Source of the DNA: DATBMA01 sp036555105
GTDB taxonomy: Bacteria > Actinomycetota > Acidimicrobiia > Spongiisociales > ZC4RG35
Direction: 5' to 3'
DNA length: 57,618 nt
NCBI GenBank assembly: GCA_036555105.1
Contig: DATBMA010000073.1
Span: forward strand, 1 to 57,618
Shown here: positions 1-8,164 of the stretch, piece by piece
Numbering within the stretch: position 1 is the first letter of the stretch
Layout of the letters: every line of letters starts with the position of its first letter
Position numbers and translations under genes: made by a program
Notes under the pieces: model-generated
What the model saw: the letters and a program-made list of their open reading frames with translations, nothing else
The model's database searches: none
What the model was told of the DNA's origin: nothing

Positions 1-1121
1 CTGGAGGGGTGGGGAGTGTGGGTACGGGTGGAACCGCCGTTGTCGGCGAGAGGGCCGATCATGGGATCGACCCCGGTCAGGTCGCCGGCAGCAGAGAAGG
101 CGCACGAGCCGTCTGAGCTCACGTTGTATCCGCCCGATGTGACTCCAGGGGAGCAGTTCTCGGACCCGTTTTCGCCAAGAATGGAGCCTTCGATGGTCAC
201 GGCGCCATCCACCCCGCCCGTTCCACCGGCGAGGTTGTCGGCGATGGTCGAGTAGGAGATCGAAGCAGTTCCGCCATGCGCAGCGAGGCCGCCACCGTTG
301 CCTCCCGCCAGGTTCCCGCTGATCGTCGAGTTGGTGATGGCAGCGGTGCCCGCGACGAGAACACCGCCACCGTGGCCACCGGCTGCGTTGGCGGAGATCG
401 TCGATCGAATGATGGTCAGGGATCCTCCCGCCACCACCTCGACCCCGCCGCCGCCGGCACCGGCCGCGTTGGCATCGATCGTGGAGTCGGCCAAGGTCAC
501 AACGCCGGCAGCGAGGATCCCACCACCGGCTCCGCCGGCGGCGTTGTGATCGATCCTTGACTGGGAGACGGAGAGGGTGCCGGCCGGCTCGACCCAGATG
601 GCGCCACCGTCGCCCGAGGTGGCGTTGCCGGTGACCCGCATGCGAACGAGGTCGAGGCTCCCGCTGACATCGATCGCCCCACCCGGGCCACCGTTGCTGT
701 CCGAGATCGTGAAGTCCGACATGGACACGCCATTCGCAAAGATCTCGAAGGCACGGTCACCCGCGTCCTGGCTGACGGTGGTCGAGCCCGACCCCGCCCC
801 TTCGATGGTGATCGAGGAGTGCACGTCGAGGTCGAGGGCTGCTGCCATGTCGTTGTCACTGCCGGTCACGGTCAGCGAGTAGCTGCCGGCGGGGAGGGTT
901 ATGTGGTGAGCGCCACCCAGGGCATTGGTCTCCTGGATTGCCGCCCGCAAGCTGCACTCCCCGATGGCGGTGGCACATAGGCCGTCACCTGGATCGGCGT
1001 CGACCGCATCGGTGGTGGTGTCGACAAAGAGGTCGGCCGCCGAGGCGATCGGGGCGATGACGGAGAATTGGACGACGAGCAGGACAACGGCAAGAGAAGC
1101 CGACGCTGACCGCCTCCTCAT
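1..1121 (-). CDS. Secreted CSLREA-domain parallel beta-helix protein (partial, C-terminus beyond window)
   Basis: This frame is open from an ATG at 1121 to the window edge (373 codons) with no stop, so the gene is cut at its 3' end. The N-terminus has an arginine-rich stretch and a hydrophobic segment (about residues 5-29), a likely signal peptide. CSLRAAIQ at residues 56-63 matches the CSLREA motif typical of surface beta-helix proteins. Then follow repeated strands with STIxxNxAGGxGGG and the closing motif GYNVSSDGSCAF...DLTGVDPMIGPLADNGG, characteristic of choice-of-anchor, right-handed parallel beta-helix proteins (motif split here, not continuous). Its ATG overlaps the stop of the histidine kinase gene (ATGA), so the two are probably translationally coupled. 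It is probably exported and either cell-surface attached or released; any ligand is unknown. Confidence 0.85.
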   Translation of the reverse strand, partial: MRRRSASASLAVVLLVVQFSVIAPIASAADLFVDTTTDAVDADPGDGLCATAIGECSLRAAIQETNALGGAHHITLPAGSYSLTVTGSDNDMAAALDLDVHSSITIEGAGSGSTTVSQDAGDRAFEIFANGVSMSDFTISDSNGGPGGAIDVSGSLDLVRMRVTGNATSGDGGAIWVEPAGTLSVSQSRIDHNAAGGAGGGILAAGVVTLADSTIDANAAGAGGGGVEVVAGGSLTIIRSTISANAAGGHGGGVLVAGTAAITNSTISGNLAGGNGGGLAAHGGTASISYSTIADNLAGGTGGVDGAVTIEGSILGENGSENCSPGVTSGGYNVSSDGSCAFSAAGDLTGVDPMIGPLADNGGSTRTHTPHPS

Positions 1122-2527
1122 ACCGCCACCAGGTGCACCGCCTTCGCCGGTCTGGCGGCGGCGGCACCGGGCAGGCGTAGGACGAACCTCGTCCACCCCT
1201 GAACCCGTTGGTAGCTGATCGAGCCGCCCTGTCCTTCGGCCAGCGCCTTGACGATCGAAAGGCCCAGCCCCACGCTGCCCGTCCGGGTGGCCACCTTCTG
1301 CTGCCGGCTGAAGCGCTCGAACAACCGGTCGACGAGCTCGATCGGGACACCCGCGCCGTCGTCTTCGACCACTATCTCGTACTCGTCCCCGTCGGTGCGG
1401 CCGAGAATCCGGATGTGGGGCCCGCCGTATTTGAGTGCGTTCGAGACCAGGTTCCTGACCAGCTGGCGGAAGCGGCCGCGGTCGGCCCTGACCTCGCAGT
1501 CGGTGCAGTCGATGTCGATCTCGATGCCGCTGCGGATCATCGGCCCGATCACTTCGCTCACCTCGCTCAACACCGCTACGTCTTCGAGCACGTAGTTGAG
1601 CTCACCTGCATCCAGGCGGGCGCTGGTCAGGAGGTCCTCGACGATCCGGCCGAGATCGCTCGACTCGGTGATGATCATGCTGAGCAGCTCGTGAGCAGTC
1701 GAGGGGTCGGACATCATGTCCTCCTCCTCCAGGATCCGGGCCAGCCCGTAGATGCTCGTGAGCGGTGTCCGCAGCTCGTGTGAGGCGTTGGCGATGAACT
1801 CGTCACGGGTGCGCCGCAGTGCCTGCTCGGCGGCCAGGCTCAGCTCGAGCTCCGACTGCCGTTGCCGGCGCCGGGCGAACTCGGCGTATACGAAGATGAC
1901 CATGGCCGGGACCAGGAAGGCGACACCGAATCGGGTCCAGGTGTTGATCTTGCTCAGCCAGATATCGGCCTCGCCGACCACCGCGCTGAGCCTGTCACGC
2001 TCGGCCACCAGCACGTCGCGCAGGTCCCTGAACGCGGAGTCGAGGTCGGACTCGGCCTTCAGCTGCGCGGCTGCGGAGTCGCCGGCCTCGAGCAGGGCAG
2101 CCACGGTCTGGCTCACCTGAAGGAAGTTCCCGGCGCTCGCTTCGATCGCGTCCGTGTCGCCGAGCTCCTCCAGCCGGTCGAGTGCAGCTGCCAGCTGAGC
2201 GGAGGCCTCCTGAGTCTCATTGAGGGACAGATCCAGCCCGAATGCGGAGTTGGTCCCGAACACTCGGTCCTGGCGGGCCATGTTGATTCCCAGCGCAAGC
2301 TGCGCACGCATGACCGTGGCGGGCCGGAGGATCTCATTCACGTGGTTGAGGCGGAGAGCAGCAGTTGTGATGCGGCCGGCCCCAGTCACCATGGTGAACA
2401 CCATTGCGAGCACCACCAGCGCGACCATGCCGGCGATCAGAGTGAAGCGAAGCTTGTCGTAGGCGCGCCGCGCTCCTGTGAACGACTCACCATCCATGCG
2501 CCAGCGGCGACGGCCAGGCGGTGCCAT
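1118..2527 (-). CDS. Sensor histidine kinase
   Basis: The 469-residue protein has two membrane segments (about 28-49 and 200-217) around a helical extracytoplasmic region of about 150 residues, then a HisKA and HATPase_c core. The H box is NASHELRTPLTSI (phospho-acceptor His about 250), the N box NLVSNALKYGG (about 359-369), G1 DDGAGVP (about 389), the F box LFERFSR and G2 GSVGLGLSIVKAL. All catalytic motifs are intact. It should autophosphorylate in response to an envelope signal and pass phosphate to a response regulator, but no regulator gene lies nearby, so it looks like an orphan kinase. Its stop overlaps the start of the beta-helix gene. ATG 2497 (Met11) is an alternative start. Confidence 0.93.
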   Translation of the reverse strand: MAPPGRRRWRMDGESFTGARRAYDKLRFTLIAGMVALVVLAMVFTMVTGAGRITTAALRLNHVNEILRPATVMRAQLALGINMARQDRVFGTNSAFGLDLSLNETQEASAQLAAALDRLEELGDTDAIEASAGNFLQVSQTVAALLEAGDSAAAQLKAESDLDSAFRDLRDVLVAERDRLSAVVGEADIWLSKINTWTRFGVAFLVPAMVIFVYAEFARRRQRQSELELSLAAEQALRRTRDEFIANASHELRTPLTSIYGLARILEEEDMMSDPSTAHELLSMIITESSDLGRIVEDLLTSARLDAGELNYVLEDVAVLSEVSEVIGPMIRSGIEIDIDCTDCEVRADRGRFRQLVRNLVSNALKYGGPHIRILGRTDGDEYEIVVEDDGAGVPIELVDRLFERFSRQQKVATRTGSVGLGLSIVKALAEGQGGSISYQRVQGWTRFVLRLPGAAAARPAKAVHLVAV

Positions 2528-2586
2528 AAGGAACTGATCGGCGCAGCGCCGTCTCCAGGGGCAGGGCCATCCCCAACGTGCGCTGT

Positions 2587-2602
2587 CGCGCTAGTCAGCG
2601 CG
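2587..2602 (-). terminator. Possible stem-loop between oxidoreductase and kinase genes
   Basis: CGCGCT-AGTC-AGCGCG is a perfect 6-bp stem with a 4-base loop, 22 bases after the oxidoreductase stop on the minus strand. There is no T tract, so it may be a weak terminator or only a chance GC palindrome. Confidence 0.3.
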
Positions 2603-2623
2603 CAGGCGCCTAAACCGGTTGGA

Positions 2624-4219
2624 TCACGCCGTCTCGGGTCTCAGATCGCCCAGTATTTGCTGGGAGGCCAGCTTGCCGGGCGCTCCCATCACGCAGCCCC
2701 CGGGATGGGTGCCGGACCCGCACTGGTAGTAGCCCTCGATAGGTGTCCGGTACTGGTTCCAGCCGGGGGCAGGGCGGAAGAAGTACATCTGCGGCGCCAG
2801 GAACTCGCCGGCGAAGATGTTCCCCTCGGTCAGGCCGACCACCCGCTCGATGTCGAGAGGGGTCACGATCTCGCGATGCAGCACCAGGTCCGAGAACCCC
2901 GGGAAGAAGCGCTCGAGGGTCGCCTGGACCGTATCGGCGAACTTCTCGCGCTCGGTGTCCCAGTCGCTCTCGCGTAGGTGATACGGCGCGTATTGGATGA
3001 AGCACGACATCACGTGCTTCCCGGGAGGCGCCATGTCGGGGTCGATCGTGCTCTGAATGCACCCATCGATGTAGGGGCGGCTGCTGTACCAGCCGTACTT
3101 GGCGTCGTCGTAGGCCCTCTCCAAGTAGTCGAGCGACGGACCGATGTTGATGAAGCCGCGGAACTGGTCGCCGCGGTCTCCCAGCGCTGGGTAGCGCGGA
3201 AGGGCGTCGAGCGCGAAGTTGACCTTGGCCGAGGTGCCCTGGAACTTGAAGCGGTTGATGTTCTCGACCAGGTCCGACGGCAGCTCCCGGGGATCCACCA
3301 GCTGCAGGAAGGTCCGGCGCGGGTCGACCGCACTCACGACCACTTTCGCCTCGAGCTCGGTGCCGTCCTCAAGAGCGACCCCGGTGGCCCGGCCGTTCGA
3401 GGTGATGACCCTCGCCACCGGAGACTCCAGCCTGATCTCGGCACCGAACGACTCTGCCGCCCGCGCCAGGACCTGGGTGAACCCCCCGTTGCCACCCTTG
3501 TGGAAGGCCCAGGCCCCGAAGGCGGCGTCGTGCTCACCGATGTTGTGATAGAGCAGCACCAGGCCCGAGCCCTGTGAGCGGGGACCGACCTTGGTTCCGA
3601 TGATCCCGGACGACGCCAGCCAGCCCTTCATGATCTCGGATTCGAAGTAATCGTCGAGGAAGTCGGCCGCGCTGCCGGTGAGCAGGCGAACGGCATTGTG
3701 CATGACCCGCGGCTCCATGTCGCGGAACCGCTGGGCGAGGCCGGCCATGCGGGCCAGTTCCTCCGGCTCCTTGCTGAGGACATTGGGAGGGACCATGTCG
3801 AGCAGGGGCTTGAGGGCATGGGCCACCATCGCCATGTCGTGCTCGTACTGGTCATAGGCATCGGCGTCATGGGGCGAATGTCGTGCGATCTCGCGAAGGT
3901 TCTCGTCCCGATCTTGTCCGAGCATGAGGTAGTCGCCGTTCTCCATGGGAGCGAAGGTCGACGGCATCAATAGCGGCAGGAAGCCGTGCTTGGTGAGCTC
4001 GAGCTCGTGGATGATGTCGGGCCGCAGGAGGCTCAGCGCGTACGAGAAGGTCGTGAACTTGAAGCCCGGATATAGCTCCTCGGTGATGGCAGCGCCCCCC
4101 ACCAGATGACGCCGTTCGAGGATGAGGGTCTTCAGGCCGGCCTTTGCCAGGTAGGCGCCGTTTGTCAGCCCGTTGTGCCCCCCTCCGATGACTATGGCGT
4201 CGTAGCTGCGAGTGCTCAT
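2624..4219 (-). CDS. PYROXD2-like / phytoene-desaturase-type FAD-dependent oxidoreductase
   Basis: The protein is 531 residues from ATG 4219, starting MSTRSYDAIVIGGGHNGL, a dinucleotide-binding Rossmann motif at the very N-terminus (GGGHNG about 12-17). A further upstream in-frame start would add a low-complexity tail and overlap the next gene, so 4219 is preferred. The C-terminal motif GYYQCGSGTHPGGCVMGAPG is typical of the phytoene desaturase/PYROXD2 branch of FAD amine-oxidase-like proteins. The substrate is unknown. Nothing nearby suggests carotenoid synthesis, so desaturation of phytoene is not inferred. It follows the GcvT-like gene with a 7-base gap, so the two are probably one operon and may act on one substrate. 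Confidence 0.85.
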   Translation of the reverse strand: MSTRSYDAIVIGGGHNGLTNGAYLAKAGLKTLILERRHLVGGAAITEELYPGFKFTTFSYALSLLRPDIIHELELTKHGFLPLLMPSTFAPMENGDYLMLGQDRDENLREIARHSPHDADAYDQYEHDMAMVAHALKPLLDMVPPNVLSKEPEELARMAGLAQRFRDMEPRVMHNAVRLLTGSAADFLDDYFESEIMKGWLASSGIIGTKVGPRSQGSGLVLLYHNIGEHDAAFGAWAFHKGGNGGFTQVLARAAESFGAEIRLESPVARVITSNGRATGVALEDGTELEAKVVVSAVDPRRTFLQLVDPRELPSDLVENINRFKFQGTSAKVNFALDALPRYPALGDRGDQFRGFINIGPSLDYLERAYDDAKYGWYSSRPYIDGCIQSTIDPDMAPPGKHVMSCFIQYAPYHLRESDWDTEREKFADTVQATLERFFPGFSDLVLHREIVTPLDIERVVGLTEGNIFAGEFLAPQMYFFRPAPGWNQYRTPIEGYYQCGSGTHPGGCVMGAPGKLASQQILGDLRPETA

Positions 4220-4226
4220 GGATACC

Positions 4227-5426
4227 TCAGGCAGTCTTTCTCTCGGGATCGAACAATGGGAGGCGGGCGACATGGGCCCCGACCATCTCGTAGTGGTGGT
4301 TGATAGTGAACTCGAGGCTGACCTCGGTCCCCACCGCGGCTTGTTCAGGCCGCACCCTGGCCAGGGCGATGTGACGCTGGAGGACCGGCGAGTACATGAA
4401 GCTGGTGGCATACCCGACCCGGTTGACCCCGTCGACGTAGACCATCATGTCCTCCTGCACGGGAGTGTGGTCCTTGGGCGGGATCAGCCCGGCCTCGCGA
4501 TACTTGCGGTCGTACTCGCCCCAGTCCACCACCAGTCCAACCAGCCGCCATCGTGAGGTGCCTTCCGACATCTCACGACGAAGGGCCTCCCGGCCGATGA
4601 AGGCCCGGTCTCCGGCTTCGATGTCTTTGAACATCCATCCAAAGCCGAGCTCGATCGGGGTGGATCGGTGCTCGTCATTCCAGGCGAACCGGCTCGACTC
4701 GAAGTCGACATTGATCAGGATGAGGCCGGCCTCGATCCTGGTCATGATCAGGGCGGTCTCTCCTATCGGGATGACCCCGCGTCCTGCGCCTGCCTCGGCC
4801 AGGCCGTCCCACAGGGTCAGGGCATCATCGCTCCCAACCCACAACTCGTAACCGAGATCGCCGGTGTAGCCCGTGCGCGAGACCGTCACCGGCACACCTG
4901 CCAGCTTGGCCTGGGTGAGATGGAAGAACCGCAGCTCGTCGACCTCGGGCGCCATGTGAGCGAGGATCGCCCGCGAGGCCGGGCCCTGGAAGGCGAGCGC
5001 CCCGTACTCGGCTGACACGTCCTCTATCTGGACCCTGGCGCGGCCGATCAGATCGGAGAAATAGCCGAAGTTCGGTTCCGCGGTGGTCAACATGAACTCG
5101 TCGTCGCTGAACCTGAAGAGCACGCCGTCCTCGAGGACGAACCCGCGGTCGTCGCACCAGATGGTGTATTGGGCACGGCCGGGCCGGCATTTGCGGGCGT
5201 CTCGCGCCATCACCCCGGCCAGGTAGGTCTCGGCATCATGCCCCGTGATCCGATACTTGTGAAGGGGCGACGAGTCGTAGATGCCTGCGCTGTTACGCAC
5301 CGCGAAGTACTCGAACTTCTCCGACATCTGGTACTTGACGGCGGACAGATATCCGGACCAATGCGCCCACAGGCCGGTCTCGTTGAGTGCGCTGGTACGC
5401 GGGTAGAAAGGGGTGGTCAGAGCCAA
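4227..5426 (-). CDS. GcvT-like (aminomethyltransferase/DmdA family) folate-dependent protein
   Basis: About 399 residues from a TTG at 5426; a TTG at 5474 would add 16 residues. The chosen start gives MALTTPFYPRTSALNE and has an AGAGG six bases upstream. Family features are the N-terminal region VKYQMSEKFEYFAVRNSAG, the SRTGYTGDLGYELW motif and the C-terminal barrel with MVYVDGVNRVGYATS. This fold binds tetrahydrofolate and moves one-carbon groups from methylamines or sulfonium compounds. It is not necessarily the glycine-cleavage T protein: no gcvH or gcvP is nearby and the partner gene encodes an FAD oxidoreductase. A role in oxidative demethylation is an inference. Confidence 0.83.
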   Translation of the reverse strand: MALTTPFYPRTSALNETGLWAHWSGYLSAVKYQMSEKFEYFAVRNSAGIYDSSPLHKYRITGHDAETYLAGVMARDARKCRPGRAQYTIWCDDRGFVLEDGVLFRFSDDEFMLTTAEPNFGYFSDLIGRARVQIEDVSAEYGALAFQGPASRAILAHMAPEVDELRFFHLTQAKLAGVPVTVSRTGYTGDLGYELWVGSDDALTLWDGLAEAGAGRGVIPIGETALIMTRIEAGLILINVDFESSRFAWNDEHRSTPIELGFGWMFKDIEAGDRAFIGREALRREMSEGTSRWRLVGLVVDWGEYDRKYREAGLIPPKDHTPVQEDMMVYVDGVNRVGYATSFMYSPVLQRHIALARVRPEQAAVGTEVSLEFTINHHYEMVGAHVARLPLFDPERKTA

Positions 5427-5560
5427 GGGGGACCTCTGCACGGAGGTTAGCCGGGCGACCCAGCTCGAAGGCAAAGTACCCCAGTACCCGTTACGAAGTG
5501 CAAAGACTCCCAGTCGGCAGACGATTCGGCATCGCCCACCGCTAACGAGAGCTCGTTCGG

Positions 5561-5588
5561 GGCTGGTGGCTGGAGGCTGGAGGCTGGG
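5561..5588. repeat. Four tandem heptamers, GGCTGG(T/A/A/G)
   Basis: Exact 7-base units GGCTGGT, GGCTGGA, GGCTGGA and GGCTGGG follow one another in the 201-base divergent gap (5427-5627) between the GcvT-like gene and trhA. Otherwise this gap holds only the trhA promoter. It is one of five heptamer/octamer arrays in the window. Confidence 0.75.
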
Positions 5589-5615
5589 GGACTACAGCTT
5601 GGGCCGGCCTTCGGC

Positions 5616-5621
5616 TACTTT
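5616..5621 (+). promoter_or_regulatory. -10 box of hemolysin III gene, leaderless layout
   Basis: TACTTT is followed by six bases and then the ATG at 5628. This spacing puts the transcription start at or next to the start codon, and no Shine-Dalgarno sequence is visible. Confidence 0.5.
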
Positions 5622-5627
5622 TTCAGC

Positions 5628-6287
5628 ATGGATCGCATCGCCTGGGGAAAGATGCAACATCCGGTGCGCGGCCTCCTGCACGGGACCGCCGCCGTCCTGG
5701 CGGTAGTCGGACTGGTGCTGCTGCTGGCCCAGGCCGAGCCAACCGTCCGCCATTGGGTGGGCGCAGCCGTCTTCGGTTGTGCCCTCATCGCGATGTTTTC
5801 GATCTCCAGCCTCTATCACTCGGTGCCATGGTCGGATCAATGGAAGGGTCGCATGCAGCGCGTCGATCACTCCTTGATCTTTGTCCTTGTGGCAGGCACC
5901 TTCACCCCGTTCGCCCTCATCGCCCTCGATGGGTGGGCGAGGGTGCTCGCCTTGACGCTGATCTGGGGTGTGGCCGTGACCGGGGTCGTCCTGAAGCTGT
6001 CGCTCAAGCGGGTGCGGACGCCATTGTCCGTCGGCCTGCAGCTCGGAATGGGGTGGGCGGCGGTGCTCATCGTCCCGGTCATCTGGACCCGGCTCGGCCC
6101 GGCCGCGGTCGCACTGACCTTGCTGGGCGGCCTGGCCTACACGATCGGAAGCGTCTTCTACGCGACCAAGTGGCCGAAGCTGTTCCCGCGGGTCTTTTCG
6201 TATCACGAGATCTTTCACATACTCGTGATCGCCGGCGCGGCGTTTCACTACGCGGTGATCCTCAGATACGTGATGCCGCTGGAGTAG
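5628..6287 (+). CDS. trhA: Hemolysin III / PAQR-family membrane protein
   Basis: The 219-residue protein has about seven hydrophobic membrane segments. It keeps the three conserved motifs of the hemolysin III (TrhA/YqfA, PAQR-like) family: SSLYHS (about 59-64), RVDHS (about 78-82) and HEIFH near the C-terminus (about 197-201). These His, Asp and Ser residues form the metal site of this superfamily. Bacterial members are linked to membrane-energetics and lipid homeostasis; haemolytic activity is not a safe inference. It is a single gene, divergent from the GcvT-like gene and convergent with the AtuA-family gene. The ATG at 5628 fits the leaderless promoter. Confidence 0.93.
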   Translation: MDRIAWGKMQHPVRGLLHGTAAVLAVVGLVLLLAQAEPTVRHWVGAAVFGCALIAMFSISSLYHSVPWSDQWKGRMQRVDHSLIFVLVAGTFTPFALIALDGWARVLALTLIWGVAVTGVVLKLSLKRVRTPLSVGLQLGMGWAAVLIVPVIWTRLGPAAVALTLLGGLAYTIGSVFYATKWPKLFPRVFSYHEIFHILVIAGAAFHYAVILRYVMPLE

Positions 6288-6297
6288 CGGTCGCACA

Positions 6298-6345
6298 GTC
6301 TCACGTCTCACGACTCACCTCAAGACTCAAGACGCGAGACTTGAG
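6298..6345. repeat. Tandem heptamer array GTCTCAC/GACTCAC/CTCAAGA running into the atuA-family 3' end
   Basis: The DNA reads in successive 7-base units: GTCTCAC twice, GACTCAC, CTCAAGA twice, CGCGAGA, CTTGAGA. CTCAAG and CTTGAG arms could fold into a hairpin. The array lies between two convergent genes. The last ten codons of the AtuA-family gene (EGSQVSRLES) are written inside it, so the repeat seems to have extended that protein. Confidence 0.75.
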
Positions 6346-8098
6346 ACCCCTCGATGAGGGTTGTCGGCACCTGCACGATACGCGCCCTCAGATACTCCCC
6401 GAGGGCCTTCGCCTGCGGGTCGACCCGGTTGGAGGCGGCCACTCCCTCCCCCAGCAAACCCCGGACCACGAAGTTGATCGCCCTCAGGTTGGGGAACTCG
6501 TAGCGGTCGATATCCAGGCCCTCTGACTCCGGCACCAACTCGACGAATCGCTCCACCGTCAGAAAGCCGGCAAGCCATGGCCACGCCTCCGCCGTCCTTG
6601 CCCAGAGGCCGACGTTGGCATCCCCGCCTTTGTCGCCGGAGCGGGCCCCGGCCACTGCTCCTAGAGGTGCCCACGAGCAGGGACCCGTTTCGTCGGGGTG
6701 CATCGGCATTGCGGCGCCAGGGCGAGCGTGATCGGCACCTTGTCCCTCGGTGGCCGGGACGATGACTGACTCGCCTGCGAGCGTGACCCGGGTGGGTACG
6801 AGACTTGCGGACACCAGACCCGGCCAGAACACCGGGAACTGAGAGGCGGCCTCCGGCGGCGACAACAGATAGAGGCCCGGGTAGTGGGCAAGGGCTAGCT
6901 CCACCGCGGAGTTGGAGAACGACCTCCCCACCTTGGCCTGGTCGTCATCTTTGACCGTGATGCGTAGATGGGCGGTGGCGGCCGCCTGGTCTGGCGGGTC
7001 GGGGCGGTCCCAGCGAACGAGCTCGGTGTCGAAGGTATCGAAGGCCGCGGGACCACCTGTGGCCGCGGACATCGCGCGAACGATCGCTGCTGCCTTTTCA
7101 ACGATGTCCAGCCCGGTCAGGGCGAACGTGACGGTGTTGCGCCATCCGCCGAGGAAGTTCACCCCAACCTTGAGCTCGGGCGGCGGCGGCTCGCCAATCG
7201 CCCCCTCTACCCGCACCCGATCCGGCCCGTCCTGACTCAGGCTGATCGTGTCGAACCGGGCGACGACATCGGGGTTGAGGTATCGAGGGCCACCGATCTC
7301 ATAGAGGATCTGGGCGGTGACGGTCTCGACATCCACCAGGCCGCCGGTGCCCGGATGCTTGGTGACGGTGAAGGACCCGTCAGGCTCGATCTCTGCGATA
7401 GGAAACCCGACGTGGTCGAGGCCCGGGACTTCCTTGAAGAAGCTGAAGTTGCCGCCGGTGGCATGAGCCCCGCATTCGATGACATGGCCGGCGACGAGGG
7501 CGCCTGCCAGAGGGTTCCAGTCCTGTCGCTTCCAGCCGAATCGCCACGCGGCCGGCCCGATCACCAAGGCGGCATCGGTGACCCTGCCGGTGACCACGAT
7601 GTCGGCCCCGCCATCGAGCGCGCTGGCGATGCCCCATCCCCCCAGATATGCGTTGGCCGTCAGTGCCTGCTTGCCAAGGGCCTGGAAAGGCTGACCCGAG
7701 ACCTGGTGCCTCAGCTCCCCGGTCTGGCCGAGATCATCCAGGCGGTCGAGGAGGTCGTCGCCGTCGACCACGGCAATCCGCGGCTCGAGCCCGGCAGCGG
7801 TTGCCATATCCTGCAGGCGGGTGGCGAGACCGCCGGGGTTCAACCCCCCTGCGTTCGAGACCACCCTGATCCCGCGCTCCAAACAGGTGGCCATGACCTC
7901 GCCCATCTGCACCACGAAGGTTTCCGCGTATCCCCGGTCCGGATCCTTCCGCTGGGTTCGCCAGAGGATGGCCATGGTCAGCTCGGCCAGGTAGTCGCCT
8001 GTGAGGACATCGATGGGCCCGCCCTCGACCATCTCCTTGGCCGCCGCCAGCCGGTCCCCGTAGAACCCCGAGCAGTTCGCCACGCGGAGCAGGTCCAT
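6320..8098 (-). CDS. AtuA-family (DUF1446) acyclic terpene utilization protein
   Basis: The 592-residue protein starts MDLLRVANCSGFYGDRLAAA. This N-terminus, with LTGDYLAELTM, VVSNAGGLNPGG and the glycine-rich DIVVTGRVTDAALVIGP, is typical of the AtuA/DUF1446 family. The C-terminal AtuA-like module begins near GARSGDKGGDANVG (residue 484). In Pseudomonas the Atu system breaks down citronellol and related terpenes, but many homologues sit outside such loci; no acyl-CoA carboxylase or other atu gene is seen here, so the substrate is open. The last ten residues come from the intergenic repeat. The ATG fits a leaderless promoter. Confidence 0.87.
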   Translation of the reverse strand: MDLLRVANCSGFYGDRLAAAKEMVEGGPIDVLTGDYLAELTMAILWRTQRKDPDRGYAETFVVQMGEVMATCLERGIRVVSNAGGLNPGGLATRLQDMATAAGLEPRIAVVDGDDLLDRLDDLGQTGELRHQVSGQPFQALGKQALTANAYLGGWGIASALDGGADIVVTGRVTDAALVIGPAAWRFGWKRQDWNPLAGALVAGHVIECGAHATGGNFSFFKEVPGLDHVGFPIAEIEPDGSFTVTKHPGTGGLVDVETVTAQILYEIGGPRYLNPDVVARFDTISLSQDGPDRVRVEGAIGEPPPPELKVGVNFLGGWRNTVTFALTGLDIVEKAAAIVRAMSAATGGPAAFDTFDTELVRWDRPDPPDQAAATAHLRITVKDDDQAKVGRSFSNSAVELALAHYPGLYLLSPPEAASQFPVFWPGLVSASLVPTRVTLAGESVIVPATEGQGADHARPGAAMPMHPDETGPCSWAPLGAVAGARSGDKGGDANVGLWARTAEAWPWLAGFLTVERFVELVPESEGLDIDRYEFPNLRAINFVVRGLLGEGVAASNRVDPQAKALGEYLRARIVQVPTTLIEGSQVSRLES

Positions 8099-8104
8099 GC
8101 TCCG

Positions 8105-8110
8105 ACGCTA
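8105..8110 (-). promoter_or_regulatory. -10 box of AtuA-family gene, leaderless layout
   Basis: On the minus strand TAGCGT is followed by six bases and the ATG at 8098. Confidence 0.45.
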
Positions 8111-8126
8111 AGGCGTCGGGACAGGG

Positions 8127-8160
8127 AGTATCAAGTGGCGAGTACTCGGTACTCAGAGAC
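8127..8160. repeat. Tandem heptamers AGTATCA/AGTGGCG/AGTACTC/GGTACTC
   Basis: Four to five diverged 7-base units follow one another just downstream of the pepP-like gene on the minus strand. The unit sequence differs from the other arrays but the period is the same. Confidence 0.55.
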
Positions 8161-8164
8161 GGCG

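Noticed and set aside
190..620. Possible CRISPR-like or tandem DNA repeat
   Set aside because: The spaced similarity comes from codons of the beta-helix strands (STIxxNxAGG); units vary in length and sequence as in protein repeats.
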